DNA of 64,000 nt from Streptomyces sp. PCS3-D2 (GTDB lineage: Bacteria > Actinomycetota > Actinomycetes > Streptomycetales > Streptomycetaceae): contig NZ_CP097800.1 in assembly GCF_000612545.2 (NCBI RefSeq), positions 6,440,001-6,504,000 of the forward strand, read 5' to 3'. Made by a program: the position numbers and the translations under genes. Positions within the stretch are counted from its first letter, which is position 1; the number at the start of each line of letters is the position of its first letter. The notes under the pieces were generated by a model, which made no database searches, was not told where the DNA came from, and worked only from the letters and a program-made list of their open reading frames with translations. Positions 10,603-21,380 of the stretch are shown here, one piece after another.

Positions 10603-11241
10603 GTGAGGATCACGGGCGACGGTACGACCGGGGGCACCCCCGTACGGAGTGGCACCGGGCCGTACCCGCTGCACGGTGGTGCGGCCGGACCCGCGCGCCG
10701 CCAGCCGGAGTCGACGCCGGTCGGTTCGCTGGACGGCGACCCGGCGCCCGAGCAGGTCGGCTACCGCGGACCCACGGCGTGCGCCGCGGCCGGCATCACC
10801 TACCGGCAGCTCGACTACTGGGCGCGCACCGGGCTGGTGGAGCCCAGCGTGCGGGCCGCCTACGGCTCCGGAACGCAGCGCCTCTACAGCTTCCGCGACG
10901 TCGTGGTACTCAAGATCGTCAAGCGTTTCCTGGACACCGGTGTGGCGCTGCAGAACATCCGCACGGCGGTGCAGCACCTGCACGACCGGGACCTCGCCGA
11001 CCTTGAGCGGATGACGCTGATGAGCGACGGCGCCACGGTGTACGAGTGCACCTCGCCGGACCAGGTCGTGAGTCTCCTCCAGGGTGGGCAGGGCGTCTTC
11101 GGCATCGCCGTGGGGGTGGTGTGGCGCGACGTGCGCAACGCCCTGTCACAGCTGCACGGGGAGCGGGTGGACACCGGCGAGACCCTGGTCCGGCACCACC
11201 CGGCGGACGAGCTGGCCGCCCGTCGCAACCGAGCCGGCTGA
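10603..11241 (+). CDS. MerR-family regulator (second of the cluster)
   Basis: 212 residues. A disordered N-terminus of about 50 residues precedes a MerR helix-turn-helix (GYRGPTACAAAGITYRQLDY and GTQRLYSFRDVVVLKIVKRF) at about 52-115 and a C-terminal part ending near SQLHGERVDTGETLV. It corresponds by position to the fourth gene of the GarA/FtsR/nuclease/MerR cluster of mycobacteria. No cysteine pair for metal sensing is seen. GTG 10603 has GGAGGG about 8 bases upstream. It has its own promoter with two dyads, suggesting control by another factor or by itself. Confidence 0.88.
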   Translation: MRITGDGTTGGTPVRSGTGPYPLHGGAAGPARRQPESTPVGSLDGDPAPEQVGYRGPTACAAAGITYRQLDYWARTGLVEPSVRAAYGSGTQRLYSFRDVVVLKIVKRFLDTGVALQNIRTAVQHLHDRDLADLERMTLMSDGATVYECTSPDQVVSLLQGGQGVFGIAVGVVWRDVRNALSQLHGERVDTGETLVRHHPADELAARRNRAG

Positions 11242-11295
11242 GCCGGCCTGCCCGGGGCCGCGGGAATGTCAGTGGCGTAGGGCAGCATCGGTGCC

Positions 11296-12699
11296 GTGAG
11301 AGCCGCCCCGACCATCCTGCATCTGGACATGGACGCCTTCTACGCCTCCGTCGAGCAGGCGTCGAAGCCGAGCCTGCGCGGCAAGGCCGTCATCGTCGGA
11401 GGGCTCGGACCGCGGGGGGTCGTCGCCACCGCCTCCTACGAGGCCCGACGGTTCGGGGTGCATTCGGCGATGCCGACGGCGCAGGCCAGGCGGCTCTGCC
11501 CGAACGGCGCCTACCTGATCCCGCGGTTCACGCTCTACCGGCAGGTCAGCGACGTGGTCATGGCCATGCTGCGGGAACTGTCGCCGCTGGTGGAGCCGCT
11601 CAGCCTGGACGAGGCCTTCGTGGACCTGGAGGCGGGCGGGGCGGCCTTCGACTCGCACTCGGCGCGGGCGACGGGCGAGCGGCTGCGGGCCGGCATCACC
11701 GCCGCCACCGGGCTCAGCGGGTCCGTGGGGCTGGCCGGGTCGAAGATGCTGGCCAAGGTCGCCTCGGAGGAGGCCAAGCCCGCGGGGCTGCTGCTGATCG
11801 AGCCCGGGACCGAGCGGGAACTGCTCGCTCCGATGCCGGTGCGGACTCTGCCGGGGGTGGGGCCGGCCACCGGGGAGCACCTGCGTCGCGCCGGGATCAC
11901 CACGGTGGGGGACCTGGCGGAGGCCGGGGAGGACGAGTTGGTCCGGATGCTCGGGCGCGCGCACGGCACGGGGCTGTACCGGATGGCGCTGGGCCTGGAC
12001 GACCGGCCGGTGGTCGCGGAGCGGGACGCCAAGTCGGTGTCGGTCGAGGACACCTTCGACGTGGATCTGCACGACCGGGTGCGGATCCGGGGCGAGGTGC
12101 AGCGACTCGCCGACCGGTGCGTGCAGCGGCTGCGGGGCTCCGGGCACTCGGGGCGCACGATCGTGCTCAAGGTGCGGCGCTACGACTTCTCCACGCTGAC
12201 GCGGTCCGAGACGCTGCGCGGCCCCACGGACGACGCGGCGGTGGTGCGGGAGGCCGCCGCGCGGCTGCTGGAGGCGGTGGACACCACGGGAGGCGTGCGG
12301 TTGCTGGGGGTGGGGGTGACCGGCCTGGCGGACTACACGCAGGAGGACCTCTTCGCCCAGTCGCTCGCGGCCGAGCCTCAGGTGGCGGCCGAGGTGGACG
12401 GTACGGGCGGTGCGGCCGGGGGAACCGAGCCGGAGGCCGCCGGAGGGGACGAGAAGCCACAGGAGGGGCCGCCGGCGCCCGCGGAGCAGCAAGAGGCTCC
12501 CGAGCGCCGCTGGGCGGCCGGGAGCGACGTACGCCACGTGCTGTACGGGCCGGGGTGGGTCCAGGGCAGCGGGGTGGGGCGGGTCACCGTCCGGTTCGAA
12601 CAGCCCGGATCGGAGCCCGGCCGGGTGCGGACCTTCCGGGTGGACGACCCGGATCTGGCGCCGTCCGACCCGTTGCCGCTGGTGGGGGAGGCCGCGTAG
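11296..12699 (+). CDS. dinB: DNA polymerase IV with a Tudor-like C-terminal extension
   Basis: A 467-residue Y-family translesion polymerase. The metal-binding carboxylates are present: D11 and D13 in LHLDMDAFYASVEQ, and D105/E106 in SLDEAFVDL. The helix-hairpin-helix and little-finger regions follow to about residue 365. An acidic, Pro/Gly-rich linker (about 365-411) leads to a small domain at about 412-455 with the pattern VRHVLYGPGWVQGSGVGRVT, then VRFE. This resembles the Tudor-type tail of UvrD/PcrA helicases. No C-terminal QLxLF-type clamp-binding peptide is evident. GTG 11296 has a -10-like cagcat 7 bases before it and no ribosome site, so it is probably leaderless. It converges with the PRC-barrel gene. 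Confidence 0.93.
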   Translation: MRAAPTILHLDMDAFYASVEQASKPSLRGKAVIVGGLGPRGVVATASYEARRFGVHSAMPTAQARRLCPNGAYLIPRFTLYRQVSDVVMAMLRELSPLVEPLSLDEAFVDLEAGGAAFDSHSARATGERLRAGITAATGLSGSVGLAGSKMLAKVASEEAKPAGLLLIEPGTERELLAPMPVRTLPGVGPATGEHLRRAGITTVGDLAEAGEDELVRMLGRAHGTGLYRMALGLDDRPVVAERDAKSVSVEDTFDVDLHDRVRIRGEVQRLADRCVQRLRGSGHSGRTIVLKVRRYDFSTLTRSETLRGPTDDAAVVREAAARLLEAVDTTGGVRLLGVGVTGLADYTQEDLFAQSLAAEPQVAAEVDGTGGAAGGTEPEAAGGDEKPQEGPPAPAEQQEAPERRWAAGSDVRHVLYGPGWVQGSGVGRVTVRFEQPGSEPGRVRTFRVDDPDLAPSDPLPLVGEAA

Positions 12700-12718
12700 G
12701 GCGGCGCAGGGGCGCGGG

Positions 12719-13084
12719 TCAGCCCTCGTCGCCCGCCAGCCGGCCGAAGTCGCGGTCGACGTCGGACGGGAGGGCCGTGTCCAGGCCGTAGTGGTGATAG
12801 AGCTGGAGTTCCTGCTCGGGGGAGAGGTGGCGGCCGACGCCGAAATCCGGTGCGTCCCTGATGAGGGAGCGTTCGAAGGGCACCCGCAGGGTCTCGCCGA
12901 CCATCTCGCTCGGCTCCAGCGGCACGAAGGCGTCCCGGCCGAAGAAGCCGGTGCGGACGGCGGCCCATTCCGGGACACCCGTGGCATCGTCGAGGTAGAC
13001 CTCGTCGATGGTGCCGATCTTGGCACCGTTGCGGTCGAACGCCTTGCGGCCGATCAGGCTGCGCGGATCGATGTCGGTCTGCAC
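12719..13084 (-). CDS. PRC-barrel domain protein
   Basis: A 121-residue cytoplasmic protein. The N-terminal 75 residues form a PRC-barrel (RSLIGRKAFDRNGAKIGTID, EVYLDDATGVPEWAAVRTG). A C-terminal segment (APDFGVGRHLSPEQELQLYH, YGL) is shared with streptomycete proteins of this type. PRC-barrels bind nucleic acids or proteins; the partner is unknown. GTG at 13084 is chosen because of GGAGGG 5 bases before it. The 5' leader contains two exact copies of a 9-base unit. The gene is divergent from the glycine riboswitch and gcvP. Confidence 0.9.
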   Translation of the reverse strand: MQTDIDPRSLIGRKAFDRNGAKIGTIDEVYLDDATGVPEWAAVRTGFFGRDAFVPLEPSEMVGETLRVPFERSLIRDAPDFGVGRHLSPEQELQLYHHYGLDTALPSDVDRDFGRLAGDEG

Positions 13085-13098
13085 GGTCCCTCCAAATG

Positions 13099-13116
13099 GT
13101 CGCAACTGTCGCAACT
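13099..13116. repeat. 9-base tandem direct repeat in the PRC-barrel gene leader
   Basis: gtcgcaact occurs twice in direct succession, 15 bases before the start codon and next to the ribosome site. It may be a regulator half-site pair or simple slippage. Confidence 0.6.
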
Positions 13117-13186
13117 GCTCCCTAGTGACTACAGAAGGGCATTTCCGCAGCGGAGGCCACTCGGGGAGCCTCTTGAACCCCGCTGG

Positions 13187-13440
13187 TAGGCTGGGTGACG
13201 GCTGTCGACCCTGTGCGGGAGAGTCCTCCGAGTGAGCAAGACGGAGGCGCCGAAGGAGCAAATCCTCCCCGGAATCTCTCAGGCATACGTACCGCACGGA
13301 CGAGGCCACTCTGGAAAGCAGGGCGGGTGCCGGGCGCGCAGTGCCGGTCCCCCTCCTCACCGACGGTGAAAGCCGGAGCTCTCGGGAGACCCCCGTGAGA
13401 TCCGGTGAAACTCTCAGGTGCAGATGACAGAGGGGGAGGC
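13187..13440 (+). ncRNA. Tandem glycine riboswitch with extended -10 promoter, controlling gcvP
   Basis: An extended -10 element (tgg then TAGGCT, 13184-13192) would start RNA near 13199. The first aptamer has the conserved cgggagagtcctccg, ggcgccgaaggagcaa and aatctctcaggcatacgtac segments (13215-13300). After the linker with actctggaaagcaggg, a second aptamer follows: accgacggtgaaagcc, then gtgagatccggtgaaactct, then caggtgcagatgacagaggg, to about 13436. These are the hallmark strings of the two-aptamer glycine riboswitch. Glycine binding typically raises expression of glycine-cleavage genes. The remaining 60 bases to the gcvP start would be the expression platform. Confidence 0.93.
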
Positions 13441-13500
13441 CGTCCGGGTGCCCGCGCCGTGGTGCCCCTCGCAGGTCATATGACCAGGAGGCCTCCGTAC

Positions 13501-16386
<2,886 letters not shown>

Positions 16387-16419
16387 GGCGCCCCCGCCTC
16401 TGAGGCCGTCGCACGACAT

Positions 16420-16468
16420 GGTGAAGGGGCCGGCCCCGGGAGACTCTCCCGGGGCCGGCCCCTTCACC
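16420..16468. terminator. Bidirectional terminator between gcvP and the DUF5999 gene
   Basis: A perfect 24-bp inverted repeat around a single base (ggtgaaggggccggccccgg and continuing to gaga, then its complement). It serves both convergent genes. Confidence 0.9.
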
Positions 16469-16483
16469 GTCCTGCGTCCTCGC

Positions 16484-16672
16484 CTACGCCGCCGCGAGCG
16501 GGCGGTGCGGGGCGATGATCTGCCCGTCCGGCAGCAGCTCACCGGTGTCCTCGAAGAGCAGGACGCCGTTGCACAGCAGGCTCCAGCCCTGTTCCGGATG
16601 GTTGGCCACCGGGCGCGCGGCCTCCCGGTCGGCGGATTCGGCAGACGGGCAGGCTGGCTGGTGCTGGCACAT
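16484..16672 (-). CDS. DUF5999 family small protein
   Basis: 62 residues. The family opens MCQHQPACPSAESADREAAR and carries the conserved HPEQGWSLLCNGVLLFEDTG and the ending LLPDGQIIAPHRPL. The residues match the streptomycete small protein family DUF5999, which has unknown function. An early cysteine and histidine pair (C2, H4, C8) could bind metal, but this is not shown. The start was set at this conserved methionine; the frame runs 19 codons further upstream without support. Transcribed convergently to gcvP. Confidence 0.85.
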   Translation of the reverse strand: MCQHQPACPSAESADREAARPVANHPEQGWSLLCNGVLLFEDTGELLPDGQIIAPHRPLAAA

Positions 16673-16933
16673 GGATGCGTTCTTTCGCTGCGGTGTGGTC
16701 TGAGTGCTACGGCTCGATACCTGGTTCATGGCCGTCCCCCTGGGTCATCCCCGCAGCCGCGGGGCGCTTGCCATCAGTGTTCCCCCACGACAGCTGCTTC
16801 GCAGGGATTTCCCGGCAGCTGTCCTCATGGATTGATGACGCATCACTCGTGCGGGCGGTTCAGGCCAACTCCCCTGTCATTTCGGATGGTTCACGGGTGG
16901 CCCGGGTGGACTAGGCCGAATGGGTCCATCGGG

Positions 16934-17554
16934 TCAGGCGGCGGGCGCGGCCAGCGAGGGAGGGGCCGGCGCCGTCGCCGGCGTGAGCCGGTGGGTCAGC
17001 ACCGGCAGCAGTTCGGAGACCGGATGCGGTCGGTACGCGGCGATGCCGGGCGGGGCCGGGGCCAGCGGCACCAGCAGGTCCTCGCCGGCGGGCAGCCCGG
17101 CAGCGGGGTCCGCGCCCACCGCCCCGTGCAGCCAGAGCGTCAGCATGTAGAGCTCCGGTACGGAGAGCAGCCGGGGCTGGTAGCCGGTGGTGAGCAGCTC
17201 GGCCTGGCGCAGGGCGCGCTCGGTGGCGCAGACGTAGGGGCCTTCGAAGAAGTGGGAGAAGGCCCAGCCGTCGGGTGTCAGTCGGGTGTCCGCCGCCGCG
17301 ACGTGCCGGTCCCCGCTGCGGATCAGGAACCGCCACCCGACGAGCCGTGTGCGGGGCGGCCGGCCGACGGACGCCAGGTCCGAGAGGTTCAGCCGGTCCA
17401 TGACGTGGACCGGAAGGGGGAGCTCGGCGGTCAGCGGCCCCTGGACGGCGCGCAGGGACGGAGTGTGCGCCTCGTTGACGGCGGTGGGGGAACCGAGTGC
17501 CGTGAGGATGCTGCGCAGGGCGGGTGCGGGAGCCGGGGGGACATGCAGCGGCAT
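16934..17554 (-). CDS. Conserved hypothetical protein
   Basis: 206 residues, not recognised as a named family. No signal peptide or membrane span is seen. The protein starts MPLHVPPAPAPALRSILTAL, has a conserved-looking core (RTRLVGWRFLIRSGDRHVAA, then GWAFSHFFEGPYVCATERAL) and ends in a Pro/Ala-rich tail. The start was set at the methionine preceded by a GAGAGG sequence; the frame extends 50 codons further upstream with poorer coding character. It is transcribed away from the 496-base regulatory gap to its right. Confidence 0.7.
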   Translation of the reverse strand: MPLHVPPAPAPALRSILTALGSPTAVNEAHTPSLRAVQGPLTAELPLPVHVMDRLNLSDLASVGRPPRTRLVGWRFLIRSGDRHVAAADTRLTPDGWAFSHFFEGPYVCATERALRQAELLTTGYQPRLLSVPELYMLTLWLHGAVGADPAAGLPAGEDLLVPLAPAPPGIAAYRPHPVSELLPVLTHRLTPATAPAPPSLAAPAA

Positions 17555-18050
17555 GGTGGGTCGCCTCTCACTTGGGAGACCTGTGGAAACGGGGCAGGTG
17601 CGGGACGGCGCTGTCGCATTCTGGGGCCAGAGGGGGGGCCGAGGGGCAATGGCCGCGCGCCAACTCTCTGCCTCGTTTGCGGAGTTTATACGACATGTGT
17701 TCACGCAGTGTTTCGGCTAGCTGTCCCGCCTATTGCCGACAAGGCGCTTACCGGTCCCACTGACATGGCATTCATGCCGGATGTGCGCGCACATGTCGCG
17801 CTGACCTCGGAGGTTACCGGAAAGGGGCTCGGCTGGAAAGCGCCTGTTTTCAGGAACGGGCAAGTGCCACGATGAACTTGCACAATTCCGCTTGCCAGGT
17901 GAATGTGCCGAAGCGCCCTTCGGCCAACCCGGCGCGCGCTCCTCGCCACGCACGCCCCCTCCGCGTTATGGATCACGATGCCGGGGCATCATCGACCGTA
18001 ACGCGCGCCTGGGTGCCCCGGACCAGGCCCACTCGAGGAGGGACGCTTCG
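17555..18050. promoter_or_regulatory. Divergent intergenic region, AT-richer than average, with a perfect palindrome
   Basis: This 496-base gap separates a minus-strand hypothetical gene from the plus-strand GCS2-type ligase. Around 17690-17880 the base composition is clearly less GC-rich than the flanking genes. It holds the 14-base perfect palindrome atgtgcgcgcacat at 17781-17794 and the related half-site gacatgtg near 17692. No gene is convincing here. Confidence 0.5.
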
Positions 18051-19583
18051 ATGGGGGAGAAGGTCGTGGCGGGAGGGTTCGACCTGTCCGATCGGCAGCG
18101 GTATCGAAGGAAACTCCACGAGTGTCTGGAGGGACTGGAGCGACTTCTGGCGGAGAAGAGGTTCGATCGCCCGAAGAACATGATGGGGCTGGAGATCGAG
18201 CTGAATCTCGCGGGAACCGACGGATTGCCGCGCATGGTGAATGCCCAGGTGTTGGAGCGGATTGCCAGCCCTGATTTCCAGACCGAACTGGGAATGTTCA
18301 ACCTGGAGGTGAACGTTCTGCCGCACCGGCTCGGCGGCCGGGTATTCGACCGGCTCGCCGAGGAGCTCAGCGCGGGGCTGGGATACGCCCACCGGCAGGC
18401 CGCCGAGATCGATGCCGGAGTGGTGATGATCGGCATCCTGCCGACGATCTCCCGCACGGACCTGGTCACCGCGAACCTCTCCGCGGTGGACCGGTACTCC
18501 CTGCTGAACGAGCAGATCCTGATGATGCGCGGGGAGGACTTCACGCTCGACATAGACGGCGTCGAGCGGCTGATCTGGACCTCCGGGTCGATCGTGCCCG
18601 AGGCCGCCTGCACCTCGGTACAGCTGCACCTCCAGGTGACGCCGGCCCGGTTCGCGGCCGTGTGGAACGCGGCGCAGGCCGTGACCGCGGCGCAGATTGC
18701 CGTCGGCGCCAACTCGCCCTTCCTGTTCGGGCGGGAGCTATGGCGGGAGTCGAGGCCGCCGCTGTTCACACAGGCCACCGACACCCGGCCGCCGGAGCTC
18801 CAGGCGCAGGGGGTGCGGCCGCGCACCTGGTTCGGCGAGCGCTGGGTGGACTCGGCGTACGAGCTCTTCGCCGAGAACGTCCGCTACTTCCCCTCCCTGC
18901 TGCCGATATGCGACGAGGAGGAGCCCCTGCGGGTGCTGGCCGAAGGCGGGGTGCCGAGACTGCAGGAGCTGGTCCTGCACAACGGCACCGTCTACCGGTG
19001 GAACCGGCCCGTGTACGGGGTCGCCGACGGGGTGCCGCACCTGCGCGTGGAGAACCGGGTGTTGCCGGCCGGGCCGACGGTCACCGACGTCGTCGCCAAC
19101 GCCGCCTTCTACTACGGGCTCGTCCGCACCCTCGCGGAGGAGCCGCGACCGGTGTGGACCCGGCTGCCCTTCGCCGAGGCGGAGGCGAACTTCGACGCGG
19201 CCTGCCGGTACGGGATCGACGCCCGGCTGCGGTGGCCGCGCCGGGGGCGGGCCGGAGGCCTGGTCAGCGTGCCCGCGGTACGGCTGGTCCTGGACGAGCT
19301 GCTGCCGATGGCAGCGGCGGGCCTGGACGCCTGGGGCATCGAGCCCAGCGACCGGGACCACTACCTCGGCATCATCGAGGAGCGCTGCCGGCGGCGGGTC
19401 AACGGCGCGACATGGCAGGTGGACACCTACCACCGGGCCCTCGCGACGGGGCTGGGCCGGGAAGAGGCACTGGCCGCGACCACCCGGCGCTACAGCGAGC
19501 TCATGCACAAGGGCGACCCCGTGCACACCTGGCCCGTCGGGCTGGCGGAGGAGGTGGTCGCGGCGGTTCCCGTCGTGAGCTGA
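18051..19583 (+). CDS. GCS2-type carboxylate-amine ligase (glutamate-cysteine ligase family)
   Basis: 510 residues. The GCS2 signature MMGLEIELN near residue 44 supplies the conserved glutamates for metal and ATP binding. Further matches are FNLEVNVLPHRLGG, SVQLHLQVTPARFAAVWNAA and GANSPFLFGRELWRESRPPL, which position the substrate pocket. The family joins glutamate to an amine such as cysteine. Actinobacteria make mycothiol rather than glutathione, so the real substrate here is uncertain. The length is greater than YbdK (about 370 residues), because of a C-terminal extension of about 120 residues. ATG 18051 follows GAGGAGGGA. No operon partner is obvious; the next gene starts 111 bases later. 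Confidence 0.85.
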   Translation: MGEKVVAGGFDLSDRQRYRRKLHECLEGLERLLAEKRFDRPKNMMGLEIELNLAGTDGLPRMVNAQVLERIASPDFQTELGMFNLEVNVLPHRLGGRVFDRLAEELSAGLGYAHRQAAEIDAGVVMIGILPTISRTDLVTANLSAVDRYSLLNEQILMMRGEDFTLDIDGVERLIWTSGSIVPEAACTSVQLHLQVTPARFAAVWNAAQAVTAAQIAVGANSPFLFGRELWRESRPPLFTQATDTRPPELQAQGVRPRTWFGERWVDSAYELFAENVRYFPSLLPICDEEEPLRVLAEGGVPRLQELVLHNGTVYRWNRPVYGVADGVPHLRVENRVLPAGPTVTDVVANAAFYYGLVRTLAEEPRPVWTRLPFAEAEANFDAACRYGIDARLRWPRRGRAGGLVSVPAVRLVLDELLPMAAAGLDAWGIEPSDRDHYLGIIEERCRRRVNGATWQVDTYHRALATGLGREEALAATTRRYSELMHKGDPVHTWPVGLAEEVVAAVPVVS

Positions 19584-19694
19584 GGCGCCCCGCCGCGCCC
19601 GGACACCTCCCGTGCCCGCCCTCGGTGATCCCCCCGCCCGACCGACGGGGCAGTATGGGGGCATCACAACGGGACGGCAGGACGGGAGTCGGGC

Positions 19695-20495
19695 GTGCGG
19701 GCGGAGCCGGAGCCGGTGTTCGTGGAGCTGGGCGAGGACGGGCGGCGGGACCTCCTGCGTACCGAGACCCTGCTCGTCCTGGCGCTTTCGCTGGGCGCCA
19801 GCGGGGTCTCGGCGCTGATCAGTTTCATCGGTTCGCTGACCAAGCCGGGCGGTCTGAAGGACCAGGCCGCGACGCTCAACGGCTCCTACGCGCCCGGTCG
19901 GCCGTGGCTGGACCTGGCCTGGCAGCTGTTCGGGATCGCGAGCGCGCTGGTCCCCGTACTGCTGGTGGCGCACCTGCTGACCAGGGAGGGCGCGCCCGGG
20001 CTGCGGGTGCTCGGCTTCGACCGGACGCGGCCGCTGGGGGACCTGGGCCGCGGCGCGCTCGTCGCGGCCGGCATCGGAAGCGCGGGTCTGGCCTTCTACC
20101 TGGGAGCGCGGGGGGCCGGCTTCAACCTCACGGTGGTGCCGGAGGCACTCCCCGACGTGTGGTGGAAGTTTCCCGTCCTGATCCTCTCGGCGATCCAGAA
20201 TGCGGTGGTGGAAGAGGTCATCGTCCTGGGCTACCTGCTGCGCCGGCTCGGGCAGCTCGGCTGGACTCCGCTGGCGGCGCTGGCCGCCAGCTCATTGCTG
20301 CGCGGCTCCTACCACCTCTACCAGGGCATCGGCGGCTTCATCGGCAACGTGGTGATGGGCGTCGTGTTCGTGCTGGCCTACCGCCGCTGGGGGCGGATCG
20401 GGCCGCTGGTCGCCGCGCACGCGCTCCTCGACATCGTGGCCTTCGGCGGGTACGCCCTGCTCGCGGGGAAGGTGGGCTGGCTGCCGACGCCGTGA
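19695..20495 (+). CDS. CPBP-type intramembrane protease homologue
   Basis: 266 residues with about eight hydrophobic segments. The CPBP (Rce1-like) motifs are recognisable: NAVVEEVIVLGYLLRRL (motif 1), SLLRGSYHLYQG (motif 2 with its histidine) and the third motif near AAHALLDIVAF. In motif 1 the canonical EExxxR has leucine in place of arginine. The family includes prenyl-protein and signal-type proteases and proteins involved in peptide maturation; no peptide substrate is adjacent. GTG 19695 is preceded by a gacgggagtc stretch that is only weakly Shine-Dalgarno-like. Confidence 0.85.
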   Translation: MRAEPEPVFVELGEDGRRDLLRTETLLVLALSLGASGVSALISFIGSLTKPGGLKDQAATLNGSYAPGRPWLDLAWQLFGIASALVPVLLVAHLLTREGAPGLRVLGFDRTRPLGDLGRGALVAAGIGSAGLAFYLGARGAGFNLTVVPEALPDVWWKFPVLILSAIQNAVVEEVIVLGYLLRRLGQLGWTPLAALAASSLLRGSYHLYQGIGGFIGNVVMGVVFVLAYRRWGRIGPLVAAHALLDIVAFGGYALLAGKVGWLPTP

Positions 20496-20579
20496 CACGG
20501 CGCCGCACCCGATCGGCCCCGCAGGGCGGGGCCCCCGGCCGCGACGGTGCGACGCTGGGGGAGTGAGGAGGCGCGTGCG

Positions 20580-21326
20580 GTGGCTGTCATGGACTCGCTG
20601 GTGTCGTTCGCCCCGTTCCTCGTGCCCGTGATCAGTGGCCTCGTCGGCGGGGCCAGCCTCCTCATCCGGGACCGCCGCGAGGCGCGCAGCGCCGACCACA
20701 AGTACCGCAGACGGCTGGAGAAGGCCCAGCTGGAGATCCAGTTCATCACCGGCTGGATCCAGGCCAAGCAACTGGCCCCGTCGGACGGCCCCGATCCCGA
20801 GCCGGAGCCGGGGCGCTGGCTGGACGACTGCTACGCGTCGGTGCGGCGTGCCCAGGCCGAAGCGGGCGGGCGCCGCCGTTCCGGGCCGGTGTCGCTGCGG
20901 CGCCTGTTGCTGCTGGGCGAACTGGCGGGACCGGCCCGGAGCATGCGCGTCGCCTACTGGATCTGCCTCGCCCTGTTCAACCTGGCGCTCGCGTGGTGGG
21001 TGAACGCGCTCGTCTCGGGTGTGCCGGGCTTCCTGTACGAGGAGGGTGTCCCGGAGTCCGAGCAGGTCGGCTCCTACCTCCTGACGGCGTTGGTCCTCTT
21101 CGTGGTGTCGGCCGTCCTGTGGCTGTGGACGGTGCATCTGGGCGCGGCCGAGCCGGGGCAGGTCTACCGCAAGCGCATCGACTCGGGTGCCTGGGCGGAG
21201 ACCGAGCGCAAGCGGCGCGACGCGACGCGCGCGAAAGCCGGCGCCAGGGTGCGCCCGGAGGCGGGCGCGGGTGCGAAGCCGGCGGACGCGGAGCGGGGCG
21301 GGTCATCCGGCGGGTCCTCCGGATGA
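20580..21326 (+). CDS. Putative membrane protein, two C-terminal spans
   Basis: 248 residues, not recognised as a named family. The N-terminus has one hydrophobic stretch (LVSFAPFLVPVISGLVGGAS), then a basic helical region with possible coiled coil, then two membrane spans (YWICLALFNLALAWWVNALV and YLLTALVLFVVSAVLWLWTV), and a charged Ala/Lys/Arg tail. GTG 20580 is chosen because TGAGGAGG ends 8 bases upstream; ATG 20589 is too far from it. A perfect 18-bp hairpin overlaps the last codons. Confidence 0.75.
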   Translation: MAVMDSLVSFAPFLVPVISGLVGGASLLIRDRREARSADHKYRRRLEKAQLEIQFITGWIQAKQLAPSDGPDPEPEPGRWLDDCYASVRRAQAEAGGRRRSGPVSLRRLLLLGELAGPARSMRVAYWICLALFNLALAWWVNALVSGVPGFLYEEGVPESEQVGSYLLTALVLFVVSAVLWLWTVHLGAAEPGQVYRKRIDSGAWAETERKRRDATRAKAGARVRPEAGAGAKPADAERGGSSGGSSG

Positions 21327-21336
21327 CCCGCCCCGC
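21293..21336. terminator. Bidirectional terminator between the membrane protein gene and phzF-like gene
   Basis: A perfect 18-bp stem (gcggggcgggtcatccgg and its complement) with an 8-base loop. It spans the stop codon of the plus-strand gene and lies 45 bases past the end of the minus-strand gene. Confidence 0.88.
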
Positions 21337-21380
21337 GGGCCGTGACCCACGGCCCGTGTCCGTGCCGCTTCCCGGGGCGG

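Noticed and set aside
13405-13500. N-terminal extension of gcvP of 32 codons
   Set aside because: It overlaps the second glycine aptamer; ATG 13501 has a good ribosome site and matches GcvP N-termini.
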